Position numbers and translations under genes: made by a program. Shown here piece after piece: positions 48,811-57,494 of a stretch of DNA of 64,000 bases. A model generated the notes under the pieces. That model saw nothing but the letters and a program-made list of their open reading frames with translations. It was not told the DNA's origin and did no database searches. This stretch comes from Calditrichota bacterium. Lineage in GTDB: Bacteria; Electryoneota; RPQS01. The stretch lies in assembly GCA_020637445.1 (NCBI GenBank), contig JACJVZ010000001.1, positions 744,001 through 808,000 of the forward strand, read 5' to 3'. Each line of letters opens with the position of its first letter. The stretch's first letter is position 1.

Positions 48811-51539
48811 AATCCTCTCTCCGCACTTTCTACGAGAACTCCTTGGGGGCAAAAGTCGGTTTGCCCATCTTTCTTATCGGTGCGATGCTTGCCACTTTTG
48901 GAGCACTTGGTGTCAATAAGCTCTTCGAGCGACAACTTACACAGCAACTTGAAACCCGTTCAAACCTTCTGTATTTCTCGTTACGAGCGGCAACTCGTTC
49001 GACATCAAATGCCGACATGCCGAGCTTCACGAACCTAATGGCTGCGGAGCGTGATGTCGAGCGAATACTAATCGTATCACAAGACAGTCTAATCGACGCG
49101 TCAAATAAGAACGCTTTGATTGGACAGAAACTGTCGGCGGTTTCAGGTGCACTGGATCTTCCTTTCCGGATAGACACTCTCAAAGTAGGCGCACGCACGG
49201 GCGTACGACTGAAGATCAAGGACAAGTACGTTTTGATTCGCAAGTTTGAGGGGGAACACTCAGATGGGATCGCATCCGGAACGGCGATTATCGTGCTCAA
49301 TACCCTCGAGGCCAGAAAGAGAATCACAGAAGACACGGCCCGACTTTTATTGTTTCTTCTTGGAGCTTTTGCCGTTCTGATAATAGCTGCTTATTCCCTT
49401 GGAACAAAACATATATTAAAACCTCTGCTTGCGATTCGGCAAGCAATGAACCAACGTGCGGCCGGAAATCAGACCGTAATCGCCGTCGTCAAGTCATCTG
49501 ACGAAATTGGCGAGTTGTCAGGTGCGCTGAACTACATGTTGCGGGCGCTGGAAGAAAGCGAAAGCAGAAGCCGCACAATCATCGAAGCCGCACCAATCGC
49601 GATATGTGTCGTGGATGAGTGGTCGGGAGAACTACTTTACAGCAACCGGAACTTTCAAGAGTACTTCGGAATCAACGTTACGGACTACGGATTTACGACT
49701 GTTTGGGACTTTCTGTCGGATGACGAAGAACGTATGTTTCTTGAACGTGCAGTACGTACTATACATTCAATTGAAAATAGGGAGATCCAAGTTCGCCGCA
49801 GGGGAATGCTAAACCAGTGGTGCAGTCTGACGACGCGCGAAATTCTTTGGCAAGCGCATCCGGCGGTGCTTTGTGGATTCGTCGATATCACAAAAAGGAG
49901 AGAGCAGGAAGAGCAGATAACAAGTTCGAACAAGGAACTCGAAGAGATCAACGGACAACTTGAAGAAGCCATCGTGCGAGCCAATAATCTTGCAATGGAG
50001 GCGGAAACGGCCAACACCGCAAAGAGTAGTTTCTTGGCAAACATGTCGCACGAAATCCGCACGCCAATGAACGGCATAGTCGGTTTTACACGCTTGCTGA
50101 TGGAACAGTCCTTGACCAAAGAACAGCAAGAGTACGCACGGGCTGTGCAGGAATGCGCGGACTCCCTCTTGACGCTGATCAATGACATACTCGATTTGTC
50201 AAAGATCGAGGCAAAACAAATGACGCTTGAACGTGTCGAATTCGATCCGCGAGAGCTTGTCGAAAGTGTCGTAATGCTGTTTTCGCTTCAGGCGTCGTCC
50301 AAAGGGCTCGAAATCGGTTACGTGGTAGAGTCATCGGTACCAAAACGAATTGTCAGCGATCCCACCCGCATAAGACAAATTCTTTCCAACCTGCTTGGCA
50401 ATGCGCTGAAGTTTACCTCTGAAGGTTACATTTTCGTAAAGATGGCAGCCGAGAAGTTGGCTTCCAATACGTTCAAGATTCGTTGTGAAGTGACAGACAC
50501 GGGAATCGGAATCCCTGAAGATCGACAAACAAAGATTTTTGAGAATTTCACACAGGCCGATTCCTCAACGTCCCGAAAATACGGAGGAACTGGACTCGGA
50601 CTTTCGATCTCAAGAAGTTTGGCCCAGCTCTTGGAGGGAGGTCTTGAGGTCTATAGCAAAGTGGACATCGGCAGTACGTTCACATTTACAGGTCTCGTAA
50701 CAGGCATAGAAGCAAAGAATGACGCCGAAGTTAAGTCCGGGCCTCTCAATTGGGTATTGCTTGAGCCGCGTGAGTTGTTTGCCGATGCGATGATTCAGTT
50801 GGTTGGAAGCTCACCCCAAATCGCATCTGATTGGAAACATGCGTTTGAACTGCTGCGGGAGTCAAAAGGATCGTTTACGCTGTTCGTTGGAAACGGTGTC
50901 CCTTGTGACGATATCATCTGTCTCAGCGACGCCATTTCCCGCCACCCGGAAACAATGCACTCGCATATCGTCGTGGCAACGGACTACGAAAAGCGAAAAC
51001 GGCTTCAGGCGCGTACTGTCCCGGTTGTTGGGCGACTGGTTGAGGTCCCCGGACGCATGGAAGCAATTAGGTCTGAGTTGCTTCGGTCTTCAGCAATCAG
51101 GAGTGCACAGGGCGGACCTACGAAGCAGCCTTTGGGCGCGCCAAAACTAAGCCTAAAGCTGCTTGTAGCTGAAGACAATCCAGTCAATCAAAAACTTGCG
51201 CAAAAGGTGCTTGAGAGGCTTGGTTGTTTGGTGAAGATCGCCGAGAATGGGGAGGAAGCAGTGACGGCCCACCTGCAAGAAGAGTTTGACGCAATTCTTA
51301 TGGATGTGCAGATGCCCGTACTTGATGGCTTGGAAGCCACGCGCAAGATTAGAGAGCAAAGTGTTCGGCCGAATATTCCAATCATCGCTTTGACCGCGAA
51401 TGCTCTGTCTTCCGATCAAACCGAATGCATGGAAGCGGGAATGAACGCCTACATTGCAAAACCTTTTAAGCCCGAGCAAATCGTTACGGCTCTTGAAGCA
51501 TATGGCTTTCGCGCCTCTGAAGTCCCCAATGAGACATAG
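48807..51539 (+). CDS. Membrane-bound hybrid sensor histidine kinase
   Basis: 910 residues. TM1 ~18-38, a periplasmic region ~39-178, TM2 ~179-198, HAMP ~200-252, PAS ~255-365 and a short coiled coil to 400. The HisKA box is 'FLANMSHEIRTPMNGI' (His415), with the N box 'NLLGNALKFT' (528-537), G1 'DTGIGIPED' (564-572) and G2 'YGGTGLGLSIS'. Residues ~648-760 are a decayed receiver lacking the phosphate Asp. Residues ~782-900 are an intact receiver ('LLVAEDNPVNQ', Asp833 in 'LMDVQMP', Lys885 in 'AKPF'). No Hpt domain or DNA-binding output is present, so phosphate must pass to a partner encoded elsewhere. It is co-translated with the upstream lipoprotein. Confidence 0.93.
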   Translation: MKSSLRTFYENSLGAKVGLPIFLIGAMLATFGALGVNKLFERQLTQQLETRSNLLYFSLRAATRSTSNADMPSFTNLMAAERDVERILIVSQDSLIDASNKNALIGQKLSAVSGALDLPFRIDTLKVGARTGVRLKIKDKYVLIRKFEGEHSDGIASGTAIIVLNTLEARKRITEDTARLLLFLLGAFAVLIIAAYSLGTKHILKPLLAIRQAMNQRAAGNQTVIAVVKSSDEIGELSGALNYMLRALEESESRSRTIIEAAPIAICVVDEWSGELLYSNRNFQEYFGINVTDYGFTTVWDFLSDDEERMFLERAVRTIHSIENREIQVRRRGMLNQWCSLTTREILWQAHPAVLCGFVDITKRREQEEQITSSNKELEEINGQLEEAIVRANNLAMEAETANTAKSSFLANMSHEIRTPMNGIVGFTRLLMEQSLTKEQQEYARAVQECADSLLTLINDILDLSKIEAKQMTLERVEFDPRELVESVVMLFSLQASSKGLEIGYVVESSVPKRIVSDPTRIRQILSNLLGNALKFTSEGYIFVKMAAEKLASNTFKIRCEVTDTGIGIPEDRQTKIFENFTQADSSTSRKYGGTGLGLSISRSLAQLLEGGLEVYSKVDIGSTFTFTGLVTGIEAKNDAEVKSGPLNWVLLEPRELFADAMIQLVGSSPQIASDWKHAFELLRESKGSFTLFVGNGVPCDDIICLSDAISRHPETMHSHIVVATDYEKRKRLQARTVPVVGRLVEVPGRMEAIRSELLRSSAIRSAQGGPTKQPLGAPKLSLKLLVAEDNPVNQKLAQKVLERLGCLVKIAENGEEAVTAHLQEEFDAILMDVQMPVLDGLEATRKIREQSVRPNIPIIALTANALSSDQTECMEAGMNAYIAKPFKPEQIVTALEAYGFRASEVPNET

Positions 51540-51629
51540 TGAAGCCCGCAAACTTCGACAGGCAACGCGCGCCAGACATTCGCCGCAGGTCAAGTAACGA
51601 AATCTTAAGCTAAGTATTATCAAATGCTA

Positions 51630-51659
51630 AAATGCCCCGAGTAAGTTCGGGGCATTTTT
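51630..51659 (+). terminator. Terminator after the hybrid kinase gene
   Basis: Perfect 11-bp stem AAATGCCCCGA (51630-51640) / TCGGGGCATTT (51647-51657), followed by TT. It lies about 90 bases after the stop. Confidence 0.88.
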
Positions 51660-51667
51660 GTATGCTG

Positions 51668-51696
51668 TTGCATTCCGAAGCGGAAAACCCTATATT
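51668..51696 (+). promoter_or_regulatory. Promoter of the methyltransferase-dus unit
   Basis: TTGCAT (51668-51673) and TATATT (51691-51696), 17 bp apart, starting just after the preceding terminator. Expected start near 51703. Confidence 0.72.
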
Positions 51697-51749
51697 CACT
51701 AAATTTCTGTGTTTAGCGGCGAAGGCAATTGCTGAAAAGAGACATATTC

Positions 51750-52541
51750 ATGAGTAAGAAGTCATTTAAGCGTGTTTCCAAGAGCTGGGATGAATTTTGG
51801 GCTGAGTTCTGGAGAATAAGGTTGGTGGGAAGTGACGATGCCGCAGACTTTAAGAGCCAGCAAGTCGTCGATTTCTGCTGGGACGTACTTGGAATGAAGC
51901 GCGGCCAGACAGTTTTGGATTTAGGCTGCGGTGGCGGGTACCAAGCCCGCTATTTTTCGGAGAGTGGGGCCAAGGTCCATGGCATAGACATTACACCGGT
52001 TCTCATCAAACATGCCAAGAAGCACCTCAAGAACCACAATCTTGAAGCGACTTTTGAAGTCGGGGACATGCGAACTTTCACTGTCCCGAAGCCGTTTGAC
52101 CATGTCGTGGTGCTGGGAATGAGTTTTGGCTTTGGGACTGATGAAGAAAACGCCGAGACAATTCATAGAATATTTGCCGCTCTAAAACCGGGTGGACGAC
52201 TATTGCTCACGGGACAGCATCCCTACGGCTTGTCCAACCATCTTGGGCCTGAATGGCTTGAGTGTGACGAAGGACTTTTGCTTCACCGGGCCGAGTTTGA
52301 TGAAGAGTCATGTCGCTTAGGTGGATCGTGGGAACTTGCCTGTCCGGATGGAACGATCATAATGGAAGGCGAAAACCCGGAACAGAACGGCGTTCGTTGC
52401 TACACGGTGCCGGAAATACGCGATCTCTTGATCTCAGCGGGTTTTAAGGACATCGAAGCACATGGCGCATGGTACTTGCCGGCACAGCCGCTGCAGTGGT
52501 TCTCGATGGAACTGATAATATCAGCGACCAAGCCGAAGTAG
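51750..52541 (+). CDS. Class I SAM-dependent methyltransferase
   Basis: 263 residues from ATG 51750 with an AAAAGAGA site (a TTG at 51729 is in frame). SAM motif I is 'VLDLGCGGGYQARYF' (~57-71), motif II 'VHGIDITPVLIKHAKKHL', motif III 'FEVGDMRTF' and motif IV 'FDHVVVLGMSFGFG'. The substrate is not evident. A C-terminal extension ('GEWELACPDG'-like strand, 'WYLPAQPLQWFSMELI') resembles small-molecule methyltransferases. The next gene, a tRNA dihydrouridine synthase, begins directly after the stop codon (TAGGTG), so they are co-transcribed; a role in RNA modification is possible but unproven. Confidence 0.85.
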   Translation: MSKKSFKRVSKSWDEFWAEFWRIRLVGSDDAADFKSQQVVDFCWDVLGMKRGQTVLDLGCGGGYQARYFSESGAKVHGIDITPVLIKHAKKHLKNHNLEATFEVGDMRTFTVPKPFDHVVVLGMSFGFGTDEENAETIHRIFAALKPGGRLLLTGQHPYGLSNHLGPEWLECDEGLLLHRAEFDEESCRLGGSWELACPDGTIIMEGENPEQNGVRCYTVPEIRDLLISAGFKDIEAHGAWYLPAQPLQWFSMELIISATKPK

Positions 52542-53594
52542 GTGGACGTGGACGAAAACAAATCGCTTGTAACGCAACTCGGTCCAATTACGCTTGACCG
52601 TCCTGTCGTCCTGGCACCGCTTGCCGGTTGGACAGATACGGCCATGCGGCGCATATCGCGCAGGTATGGTGCCGGATTGGTTTTTTCTGAGATGCTTTCT
52701 GGCGAAGGTGTTCGTAGAAAAAATGAAAAAACCCGCAAGATGGCGGGTTTTCATAAAGAAGAGCGACCGTATTTCATTCAGTATTTCGCGACATCGCCTG
52801 ATCAAGCGGCCGATGCCGCGAAACTGCTGAGAGATCTTGACCCCGACGGACTTGATTTGAATTTCGGCTGTCCAGTCAAGAAGATTATCTTGAATCAGGG
52901 AGGCGCGGCCCTCTTGAAAGACGTCGGGTTGCTCGCACGAATCGTCGAAGCGGCTGCCAAGGCAGTCGATATCCCTGTTTCAGTCAAGATACGTTCCGGT
53001 TGGGACCATCGTTCACTTAACGCCGTTGAAGTTGCTCAGGCTGTCGAAGGTGCAGGCGCAGCATGGATCACCGTGCATGCTCGGACTCGCAGCGAGTTCT
53101 TCCAGGGACGTGCGCACTGGGAGTGGATTGGGGAGGTCAAGGACGCGGTTGGTATTCCCGTAGTCGGGAACGGCGACGTGCGGAATGCGGAAGACGTAAG
53201 GACACTTCTAAGCACCACAAAATGTGACGCTGTGATGATTGGTCGGGGAGCAATGGGGTACCCGTTTATTTTTCGGGAGGTTGACCACTTTCTGAAAACC
53301 GGAGAGGAACACCCAGCTCCGACACCGCACGAACGTCACGAGGCGGCCGAGCAGCACTTGATGATGCTTGTGGAATTTTTCGGTGATCCGGTCCGTGCCA
53401 CGCTGGAGTTTCGCAAGCACTTGATCATGTACGTAAAAGGTCTGCATTCCTGTTCGCGGTTTAAAAGTCGAGCGATGCAGCTGCTTGATCCACATGAAGT
53501 AATTGCGGAAATGAACGAATTTTTCGCCGGGCTTCCGGATCAGCCAATTCCGAGACCTACCGACGTACTTGAAAGTGCACCAGTCTGGACGTAA
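52542..53594 (+). CDS. dusB: tRNA-dihydrouridine synthase (DusB type)
   Basis: 350 residues, GTG start immediately after the methyltransferase stop. FMN enzyme that reduces uridines in the tRNA D-loop. 'VVLAPLAGWTDTAMRRISR' (22-40), catalytic Cys110 in 'LNFGCPVKKI', 'GGAALLKD', 'VSVKIRSGW', 'ITVHARTRSEFFQG', 'VVGNGDVRNAEDV' and 'MIGRGAMGYPFIF' are the FMN and substrate motifs. A C-terminal helical tRNA-binding domain is present. Inside the gene AAAACCCGC (52728-52736) and GCGGGTTTT (52743-52751) could fold as a terminator-like hairpin. It ends one base from the convergent arsC gene. Confidence 0.93.
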   Translation: MDVDENKSLVTQLGPITLDRPVVLAPLAGWTDTAMRRISRRYGAGLVFSEMLSGEGVRRKNEKTRKMAGFHKEERPYFIQYFATSPDQAADAAKLLRDLDPDGLDLNFGCPVKKIILNQGGAALLKDVGLLARIVEAAAKAVDIPVSVKIRSGWDHRSLNAVEVAQAVEGAGAAWITVHARTRSEFFQGRAHWEWIGEVKDAVGIPVVGNGDVRNAEDVRTLLSTTKCDAVMIGRGAMGYPFIFREVDHFLKTGEEHPAPTPHERHEAAEQHLMMLVEFFGDPVRATLEFRKHLIMYVKGLHSCSRFKSRAMQLLDPHEVIAEMNEFFAGLPDQPIPRPTDVLESAPVWT

Positions 53595-53595
53595 G

Positions 53596-54030
53596 TCAGG
53601 AAAGGGCAAGTTCCTTTCGGACCAGCGGAATTAGCTCGCTGCGCATCTTTTCTCGAAGCACCGCGAACACGGTATCAAGATCTTCAGACGGTCCCAGATC
53701 ATAAGGATCGTCGTACGGATGGTGAATGGTCTTGCGCGCGCCCGGCAAGACCGGACAATTGACTTTGGCGCTGTCACAGACGGTGATAACTAAGTCAATG
53801 TCTTGCCCGACGAATTGGTTGACGCTCTTTGATTTGTGATGCGAGATATCTATTCCGATTTCTGCGAGGGCCTTTATTGTGTTGGGATGGACATAACTGG
53901 GGTGCGTGCCGGCAGAGTACACATCAACTTGATCTCCTAAAAAGTTTTGAAGGAGGCCCTCGGCCATTTGACTGCGCATCGAGTTGCCCGTACAAAGGAC
54001 AAGGACCTTTGGCTTATGATTGGACGTCAT
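53596..54030 (-). CDS. arsC: Arsenate reductase, thioredoxin-coupled (LMW phosphatase fold)
   Basis: 144 residues. P-loop 'CTGNSMRSQ' (Cys13, Arg19, Ser20) of the low-molecular-weight phosphatase fold, plus Cys85 and Cys92 in 'TVCDSAKVNCP'. The Cys spacings (72 and 7 residues) equal those of Cys10, Cys82 and Cys89 in Staphylococcus aureus ArsC, the triple relay that reduces arsenate with thioredoxin. This distinguishes it from a plain tyrosine phosphatase, which lacks the last two. The ATG overlaps the nucleotidase stop (ATGA). No arsR, arsB or acr3 is nearby. Confidence 0.93.
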   Translation of the reverse strand: MTSNHKPKVLVLCTGNSMRSQMAEGLLQNFLGDQVDVYSAGTHPSYVHPNTIKALAEIGIDISHHKSKSVNQFVGQDIDLVITVCDSAKVNCPVLPGARKTIHHPYDDPYDLGPSEDLDTVFAVLREKMRSELIPLVRKELALS

Positions 54031-55511
54031 TTTCTGATGAGTCTCTTTTCCGTGATTGGTGAGATGGGTTGATTGGCCGAGGCAAGCGAAGACATGATGA
54101 AGTCGCTGAACTGCACACCGGTGTCCTGTGTTTGCTGCGGCACGAAGCCCAGATATTGTTCGGCCTGAGATTTCAAGACATAGTCAATGGACACGCCGCG
54201 ATAGTTTTGATCCGCGTCGACGGGCAATCCGTTTACGAGTACTTCAATGTCATTGGGCTCGCCGCTTTTTTCTGCGTATGAGATTTCGAGTCCGGACATT
54301 TGCAGGGTTTCAGACTTTCCGCCTATTTGCGCGCGCGCCTGTTGATTTGCGAACAGCAATATCTCCCTACCGCTGAGTTCGAAAGTCATTACGGAATTTG
54401 TGAACGGGAGCATCTCAACAATGTCAAGTTTGCGAATCGGGCCGGCAGGGATATCCTTGCGAATTCCTCCGGAATTTACCAACGCAATGTCCGTCTCATA
54501 GTGTTGACGGAGCAGATCACACAAGAGATTGCCAAGCGGACTGGTTGCGGCATATTCACGAGTCAAGTTTGAACTTGTAGTGGCAATAATCTCGCCGTAT
54601 TCGCGGCTGATCTGATCCTCGTAGGTTTTGCAGTAATCTGAGATTTCGGAGTCGGGTGCGAATCGCGCAACATCAAGCTCAACCAGCTTGCCGTCAAAAT
54701 CAGCCACTTTGTCGTGCTTTACGCGAAGTTTGAGGACTCCGAGGTTTTTGAGAAACGAACCGGCCTGTACGATAATGACACCATTCTCGACGAGCGGCTC
54801 CTTCAATCTGGTGTGGCTGTGCCCACCGACAATGACGTCGCAATTGGAAACGTGGCGCGCCAGATCGATGTCATTGTCAACGCCGTTGTGAGTGAGTAGA
54901 ACGATCACGTCTGTGGCGGGATCAATTTCATCGATCATCGGCTGTGCTGCCGCCGCAGCATCGAGTACATTGAAATCTTCGATTGCATGTTGTGACACAA
55001 CTCCTGCCAGATCGGTTAAGATGAGTCCAATTACTCCGATCTTCAGGCCGTCGCGTTCGATAATTCTGTATTCTGCACAAATAGCCTTGTGATCGGATTT
55101 CTCCTGGACGTTTGAGCACACCCAAGATACGTCGGTCGTCGCAAGAAAGTCACGAAGGTGTTCGGGGCCCAAATCGAATTCGTGGTTTCCCACTTCGATT
55201 GCATCGCACTTGCACAGCTTCAACATGTGAAGCAGTGCCGCGCCTTTGAGACCGTCCACCTCCATGTTGCAGATCGGATTTCCAGTCATTAAGTCCCCTG
55301 CGTCAAGATAGATCGTACGGTCGTCCGATTTGCGCACGCTATCAAGAGCACCTGACAAGACGGCAAATCCTCCTACCATGGCGGAATCTTGCCGCCACGC
55401 AGCCCGTTCAGCCGCAAAATGCCCATGAATATCATTGGTATGCATAATTGTCAGCGTGTTTGTTGAGGCGCAACCGACAATTAGAACGCAAAAGACTATC
55501 CAGATCTTCAA
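54027..55511 (-). CDS. 5'-nucleotidase (UshA family) lipoprotein
   Basis: 494 residues, TTG start with a strong GGAGGG site four bases upstream. The N-terminus is a lipobox ('LIVGC', Cys14). The metallophosphoesterase domain is complete: 'MHTNDIHGHF' (Asp27, His29), 'YLDAGDLMTG' (Asp73), 'EVGNHEFDLG' (Asn109, His110), 'LLTHNG' and 'VGGHSHT'. The C-terminal domain has 'ALVNSGGIRKDIP' and 'NSVMTFELSGREI' for nucleotide binding. It releases phosphate from nucleotides or related esters outside the cytoplasm. It overlaps arsC downstream, an unusual pairing. Confidence 0.94.
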   Translation of the reverse strand: MKIWIVFCVLIVGCASTNTLTIMHTNDIHGHFAAERAAWRQDSAMVGGFAVLSGALDSVRKSDDRTIYLDAGDLMTGNPICNMEVDGLKGAALLHMLKLCKCDAIEVGNHEFDLGPEHLRDFLATTDVSWVCSNVQEKSDHKAICAEYRIIERDGLKIGVIGLILTDLAGVVSQHAIEDFNVLDAAAAAQPMIDEIDPATDVIVLLTHNGVDNDIDLARHVSNCDVIVGGHSHTRLKEPLVENGVIIVQAGSFLKNLGVLKLRVKHDKVADFDGKLVELDVARFAPDSEISDYCKTYEDQISREYGEIIATTSSNLTREYAATSPLGNLLCDLLRQHYETDIALVNSGGIRKDIPAGPIRKLDIVEMLPFTNSVMTFELSGREILLFANQQARAQIGGKSETLQMSGLEISYAEKSGEPNDIEVLVNGLPVDADQNYRGVSIDYVLKSQAEQYLGFVPQQTQDTGVQFSDFIMSSLASANQPISPITEKRLIRK

Positions 55512-55534
55512 TTTCCCTCCTTGTTTACAGCCAC

Positions 55535-55563
55535 AATATACATCTGGCCAACTTCACTTTCAA
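55535..55563 (-). promoter_or_regulatory. Promoter of the nucleotidase-arsC unit
   Basis: On the minus strand, TTGAAA (55563-55558) and TATATT (55540-55535) are exactly 17 bp apart. Expected start is near 55528, about 17 bases before the TTG start codon. Confidence 0.8.
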
Positions 55564-55600
55564 GCCGAAAGTGTGCCCAAATGACCCGCAGTTAATGTAG

Positions 55601-56728
55601 ATGAGAATTCTGTTAACCTGTCATGTGCGCTTCGCCAGTGCGATGGCTTGGTACACATTTCATCTTGCACGCGGGCTAATTCAGCAGGGACATGGCGTAT
55701 TTCTCTTTGCCCAACGGAATTCCCCGCTTTCGCAAAGGGCGAAAACTGAAGGGATTTTCGGAGATTTTGACCGGAGATTCCACAGTTCCGACCCCCTTGA
55801 GATAGCACGGTCGGCGCGTGCCTTGGGTCGTGCAATTCGTGAGTTCGAACCGGACGTGCTTAATCCTCATTGCCCGCCGGGTCACGCGTACTTGGCATTT
55901 GTGAATAAAGGTCGTCTGCCCTTGATCCGGACTGTCGCAGAGCCTCGTTCACCGAAGGGCAACGCTATGAACAAGCTAATTCACGAGCGACGCACGGACG
56001 GCATGATCTACTCGACTGGGTCTTCTTTGCCGCGCTATGAACGAGTTTTCCTCTTTCAGAATACACTTCAGAGGGTCGTTCCTGCGGGGCTTGACCTAAG
56101 CATGTTCCCGCCCGTGGATCGCGGGACATTTCGAGAACAGCTTGCAATTCCCGAGCATGCGCTGTTTGCGGCGATTGTTGCCCGCATGAATCCTGAAAAA
56201 GGTCAAGAACTTCTCATTGATGCGCTTGCGATGTTGCCCGAGGAAACCCGGAAGCAGATGGTCATTTTGCTGACCGGTGACGACAACCAGCAGCGAACTG
56301 CCGCAGATTTGAAGCAATATGCCCGGTCTCGAAGTGTAGATGAGCACCTGCGTTTCCTGCCAAGACTGCCGGACATTCGGCCGTTATTGACGGAGATCGA
56401 CTTGGGCATCATAACGTCGGTGCGCAGCGAGGCGGTGTGTCGAATCGCCCTTGAGTACATGGCTTATTCAAAACCCATCATCTCTACGGACGTCAACGTG
56501 TTGCCGGAGGTGGTCTACAACAATGTAAACGGGTGGGTTGTGTCATCCACAAATCCGCAGGAATTGGCCGACGCTCTCGTCTCAGCCCTTAAACACCGCC
56601 GAGATTTACCTGAATTCGGAAAGCGCGGGCGCGACTTGCTGAACGCTCAGTTTACGCTTGAGCAAATGACCTCGAAAACTTTGGATTTCTACCGCGAAGT
56701 TGAGACTCAACATGGCCAACGTAAGTAA
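55601..56728 (+). CDS. Glycosyltransferase family 4
   Basis: 375 residues, GT-B fold. 'ILLTCHVRFASAMAWYTFHLARGLIQQGH' region at the N-terminus is the acceptor-side Rossmann domain. The donor domain has 'VVPAGLDLSMFPP' (~165), 'AIVARMNPEKGQELLIDAL' (~195-213), 'LRFLPRLPDIRPLLTEIDLGI' and 'VRSEAVCRIALEYMAYSKPII' with the EX7E-type Glu pair. The protein is cytoplasmic or membrane-peripheral. It is the first of five glycosyltransferases in a row that look like a glycan (probably lipopolysaccharide core) set. Acceptor and sugar cannot be told from the sequence. Confidence 0.88.
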   Translation: MRILLTCHVRFASAMAWYTFHLARGLIQQGHGVFLFAQRNSPLSQRAKTEGIFGDFDRRFHSSDPLEIARSARALGRAIREFEPDVLNPHCPPGHAYLAFVNKGRLPLIRTVAEPRSPKGNAMNKLIHERRTDGMIYSTGSSLPRYERVFLFQNTLQRVVPAGLDLSMFPPVDRGTFREQLAIPEHALFAAIVARMNPEKGQELLIDALAMLPEETRKQMVILLTGDDNQQRTAADLKQYARSRSVDEHLRFLPRLPDIRPLLTEIDLGIITSVRSEAVCRIALEYMAYSKPIISTDVNVLPEVVYNNVNGWVVSSTNPQELADALVSALKHRRDLPEFGKRGRDLLNAQFTLEQMTSKTLDFYREVETQHGQRK

Positions 56729-57482
56729 GCTGCCCATATCACTTGTGGTGATTACGATGAACGAGGAAGAGAATCTCCGCCGTTGTCTTGCCGCGGCTTC
56801 GTTCTGTTCGGAGTTTGTCGTCGTTGATTCCGGCTCAACGGACGGTACTCTTGACGTCGCCGAACAATTCGGCGCACGGATCTTTCATCGGAAATGGAAT
56901 GGGTACGGAGAACAAAAGAATTTTGGCTGCGAACAAGTGACTCACCCGTGGATACTTTGTATTGACGCGGACGAAGTTGTTACGGACGAGCTGGCCGAGA
57001 GCATTCGCATGGCCTTTGCGAGCGATCCGCAAGTCGATGGATTTGACATCAACCGTCACGGAGTTTACGCAGGGCGGTTGATAAATCACTCCGGTTGGTA
57101 TCCCCAGTGGAGGACCTTTCTCTATCGAGCGGGTGCCGCGAAATGGGGGGGAATGGAACCACACGTGATTGTCGAATTCTCCGGTAAATCGAAGTCGAGG
57201 CTCAAAGGAGATTTGCTGCATTATACGTATAGAACGATTGATGAGCACCTTCGAAAGAACATCTCGTCGGCACGTGCTGCGGCGATTGCCATGAAAACCC
57301 TGGGGAAAAGAACCTCTGTCATTGATCTGTTGTTGCGGCCGCCCTGGGCGTGGTTTCGGTGTTTTGTAATGCAGCGTGGTTTCCTCGACGGATTCCACGG
57401 GTTAGTAATCGCAAACGGACAGGCAACTTATACATTCTTGAAGTATGCATACCTGCGTGAATTGTTGAACATCCGGAACTGA
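56712..57482 (+). CDS. Glycosyltransferase family 2 (WaaE/KdtX-like)
   Basis: 256 residues from ATG 56712, overlapping the end of the GT4 gene by 17 bases (a TTG at 56700 is in frame). GT-A fold: 'ISLVVITMNEEENLRRCL', 'VVVDSGSTDGTLDVA', 'IDADEVV' as the DxD motif, and 'FDINRHGVYAGRLINHSGWYP'. This layout (a short GT2 with 'R...W.G...H' and a C-terminal amphipathic helix pair) matches the WaaE/KdtX group, which adds a glucose to the inner core of lipopolysaccharide. The specific sugar is an inference. Confidence 0.85.
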   Translation: MANVSKLPISLVVITMNEEENLRRCLAAASFCSEFVVVDSGSTDGTLDVAEQFGARIFHRKWNGYGEQKNFGCEQVTHPWILCIDADEVVTDELAESIRMAFASDPQVDGFDINRHGVYAGRLINHSGWYPQWRTFLYRAGAAKWGGMEPHVIVEFSGKSKSRLKGDLLHYTYRTIDEHLRKNISSARAAAIAMKTLGKRTSVIDLLLRPPWAWFRCFVMQRGFLDGFHGLVIANGQATYTFLKYAYLRELLNIRN

Positions 57483-57494
57483 GATTCGACAGTG

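Noticed and set aside
53596..54030. Low-molecular-weight protein tyrosine phosphatase for the arsC gene
   Set aside because: The second and third Cys at spacings of 72 and 7 residues match the arsenate reductase relay, which phosphatases lack.
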